A stretch of DNA of 6,093 bases from Kiritimatiellia bacterium (GTDB lineage Bacteria; Verrucomicrobiota; Kiritimatiellia; RFP12; UBA1067), in NCBI GenBank assembly GCA_017411125.1, contig JAFPNP010000105.1, positions 1 to 6,093 of the forward strand. The letters run 5' to 3'. The translations under genes and the position numbers were made by a program. Below, in pieces: positions 4,578-6,093 of this stretch. The stretch's first letter is position 1. Each line of letters opens with the position of its first letter. The notes beneath the pieces are model-generated. The model searched no databases and was not told the origin of the DNA. It saw only the letters and a program-made list of their open reading frames with translations.

Positions 4578-6050
4578 ATGGACGGATTGAAGATAATGAC
4601 AGACCGGGCGGGGCAAATCCTGTCCCGGTACTGGTACGCGAGATTCACGCGGCAGGGCGAGAAGCGGAACGTCCGCATTGCCCCGAAGGTTGAAATCAAG
4701 GGCAACCCGCCGACGGACGCGAACGGGCGCATAGACCTCAAAGGGCGGGGGGATGCCGCTTTCGAGAAATCGCGCAAGGCCGCGCTGGCCGCGCTGGCGA
4801 AGATGCGCGAGGCGGCGAAAACGACGGGCAAGACAAAGGCCGTAAGGGATGCCGAAACCGCCGACCTTGTGAACCGCTACCACCAGGCGCGGACTGGCAA
4901 GGCAATCGAAAGCCCCCGCCTTGACGCGCTGGCGGACTTGTGGCGAGGGCTGGCGCGGGACAAGACCCCGACGGCGGAGCGGACGCGGGCGGCAGTCGCC
5001 ACGTTCGCCCGATTCGCCAAATTCGCAAAGGGATATTGCCGGGAGAACGGCGGCGGATGCGCGACGATAGACGAAATCACGCCCGAAATCGCGGCAGCGT
5101 GGTTTGCCGACATTCGGGACGCATACGCATGGGGGACGGTAAAAGACCAATGGCACTTGATGCGCAAGGCGTGGACGCGCTGGCATATCTACGCGAGCAA
5201 AAACCCATTCGAGAACGTAGTGGTGCGCAACGGGAACACGGGCAACGCGAAGGTTGAACGCCGCCCGCTGACAGAAGCGGAACTTGCCCGCCTCTTCGAC
5301 GCGACGCGCGAACGGCCCGCCCTGCATGGCCTTGTGGTGGCGGCGGCTTGCACGGGCATGAGGTTGGGCGACGTGTGCCGCCTCAAATGGGCGGACGTGG
5401 ACTTGCGCGGCGGATTCATCGACACCGTGACGGCAAAGGCCGGAGTGCGCGTCACCGTGCCCATATTCGCCCCGTTGCGAAAGGTGCTGCAGGAACTTCA
5501 CGCCAAACGCGCCGTTGGGGATTCGCCGTTTGTCTTTCCACGGGCGGCGGCACAGTATGAACACGTAAACGCCAAAGGCTTACCCGACAGGCGCACGGGC
5601 ATTGTGCGCATTGTCAAACCCTATTTTGCGCGGGCGATATTCACCGCCCCCGAACCCGTCCCCGCCCTGCTGGCCGACGCGAAGCCGAAGAGCGAGGCGG
5701 AAGTGCTGGCGGCGATAGACGGGGCAAAGTTCGCCCCGGCCAAAAAGGAGCGAGTGCGAGAAGTGTACATCCGCTGGCGCAACGGCGAGAAGTGCGCCGG
5801 GATCGCGGCGGCGTTGTGCATGGCGCGGGGGCAAGTGTCCGACTATCTCAAAGAGGCCGAACGTCTGACGGGCGAGACATACCGCCCACGGATTGAGCGC
5901 AAGAGGGCGAACGGGCACAAATCCGCCCGCGACCTTTTGGAAAGCACACGCGCCCCCGCGCAATCGGCAAGCACTCCGCCTCACTCTACGGCTGGCACAA
6001 TCTGCGGCATACATTCGTGGTGCTTGCCCTGCAAGCGGGCGTTCCGATAA
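4578..6050 (+). CDS. Tyrosine recombinase/integrase with internal HTH segment, frame broken near C-terminus
   Basis: This is the site-specific recombinase expected to integrate and excise the surrounding element. From ATG 4578 (AAAGG at 4565-4569 upstream), residues ~15-45 resemble an arm-binding domain (YWYARFTRQG). About 112-215 form the helical core-binding domain. The catalytic domain begins near 230 with box I, AACTGMRLGD, giving R262, and K287 in TVTAKAGVRVTVPI. An extra segment follows, about 335-460. It includes a helix-turn-helix-like stretch at about 389-430 (GIAAALCMARGQVSDYLKEA). The frame as written ends at 6050 in a tail unlike the family, while the expected HxxR box is found in the -1 frame. 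A one-base loss near the C5 run at 5953-5957 explains this. Without a frame repair the product lacks the His-Arg-His-Tyr residues and should be inactive. A GTG at 4569 is a weaker alternative start. Confidence 0.85.
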   Translation: MDGLKIMTDRAGQILSRYWYARFTRQGEKRNVRIAPKVEIKGNPPTDANGRIDLKGRGDAAFEKSRKAALAALAKMREAAKTTGKTKAVRDAETADLVNRYHQARTGKAIESPRLDALADLWRGLARDKTPTAERTRAAVATFARFAKFAKGYCRENGGGCATIDEITPEIAAAWFADIRDAYAWGTVKDQWHLMRKAWTRWHIYASKNPFENVVVRNGNTGNAKVERRPLTEAELARLFDATRERPALHGLVVAAACTGMRLGDVCRLKWADVDLRGGFIDTVTAKAGVRVTVPIFAPLRKVLQELHAKRAVGDSPFVFPRAAAQYEHVNAKGLPDRRTGIVRIVKPYFARAIFTAPEPVPALLADAKPKSEAEVLAAIDGAKFAPAKKERVREVYIRWRNGEKCAGIAAALCMARGQVSDYLKEAERLTGETYRPRIERKRANGHKSARDLLESTRAPAQSASTPPHSTAGTICGIHSWCLPCKRAFR

Positions 6051-6093
6051 ACGACGTTTCCCGCATTGTCGGGCATGGCGACGTTTCGACAAC
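5897..6093 (+). pseudogene. Displaced C-terminal part of the integrase (-1 frame, runs off window)
   Basis: In the frame with codons at 5897, 5900 and so on, the sequence is open after a stop at 5894-5896. From about 5963 it reads as recombinase: IGKHSASLYGWHNLRHTF, then LQAGVPINDVSRIVGHGD, up to the window edge. HNLR supplies the catalytic His and Arg (codons 5996-5998 and 6005-6007), and GH supplies the second His. The nucleophilic Tyr is expected just beyond the window. This is the direct continuation of the gene at 4578. One extra base in the C run at 5953-5957 would join both frames. It could be a true mutation, an assembly error or, less likely, recoding. Confidence 0.85.

Larger units (their letters stand above)
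4340..6093 (+). mobile_element. Left end of a tRNA-targeted integrative element (partial)
   Basis: The element is inferred from the tRNA-Ala fragment at its left edge and the tyrosine recombinase read away from that edge. It continues past the window. The exact junction is not visible: identity with tRNA-Ala runs to about 4365, and crossover is likely within the anticodon arm (4340-4356). Whether this is a prophage, a genomic island or a conjugative element cannot be told, because no cargo gene is included. Confidence 0.75.

Noticed and set aside
4509..5564. Long open frame on the minus strand opposite the integrase
   Set aside because: It is rich in Arg, Pro and Ala with no motif, and it opposes a well-supported recombinase domain order.
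5945..5965. Programmed -1 ribosomal frameshifting in the integrase
   Set aside because: The codons cgc gcc ccc gcg do not form a standard X XXY YYZ slippery heptamer in the zero frame, and no strong downstream structure was spotted. A simple one-base loss is the easier explanation.

Overview
The window is a GC-rich bacterial chromosome segment carrying two mobile elements beside ordinary housekeeping genes. Nothing in it fixes the taxonomy. A member of the Planctomycetes-Verrucomicrobia-Lentisphaerae group is only a guess from the overall flavour of the proteins. The promoters look sigma70-like, the ribosome binding sites are Shine-Dalgarno type, and the one complete tRNA gene encodes its CCA end.

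Layout from left to right. (1) About 1-1514 is an insertion sequence. It has one DDE/integrase-core transposase (108-1331). Each end carries two inward-pointing copies of a ~26-bp repeat, and an ~80-nt predicted three-way-junction structure lies between the transposase stop and the right end. The left tip may be cut off by the window edge. (2) The IS sits directly upstream of purM (plus strand, best start GTG 1620, stop 2684). purM has its own consensus-like promoter (1537-1565) and a hairpin almost at the predicted transcript 5' end. (3) uxaB-type tagaturonate reductase (minus strand, 4013-2697) converges on purM with a 12-bp gap. (4) Upstream of uxaB on the same strand lie an intact tRNA-Pro(CGG) with a clear promoter, then a 3' fragment of tRNA-Ala(CGC). 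(5) The tRNA-Ala fragment marks the left end of an integrative element that runs off the right edge. Its first gene is a tyrosine recombinase (from 4578), preceded by a promoter that overlaps short TTGCCCC repeats.

How the parts relate. purM (purine synthesis) and uxaB (hexuronate breakdown) are unrelated chromosomal genes. The tRNA-Ala fragment and the integrase form a classic tRNA-targeted integration module: the displaced 3' half of the tRNA stays at one end, and a reconstituted tRNA is expected at the far end, outside the window. The recombinase is odd in two ways. It carries an extra ~110-residue segment with a helix-turn-helix-like stretch between its catalytic Lys and HxxR boxes. Its reading frame is also broken just before the HxxR box, so that box and the following GH motif are found only in the -1 frame. 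The most notable items are this recombinase, the four-site IS ends and the structured element inside the IS.
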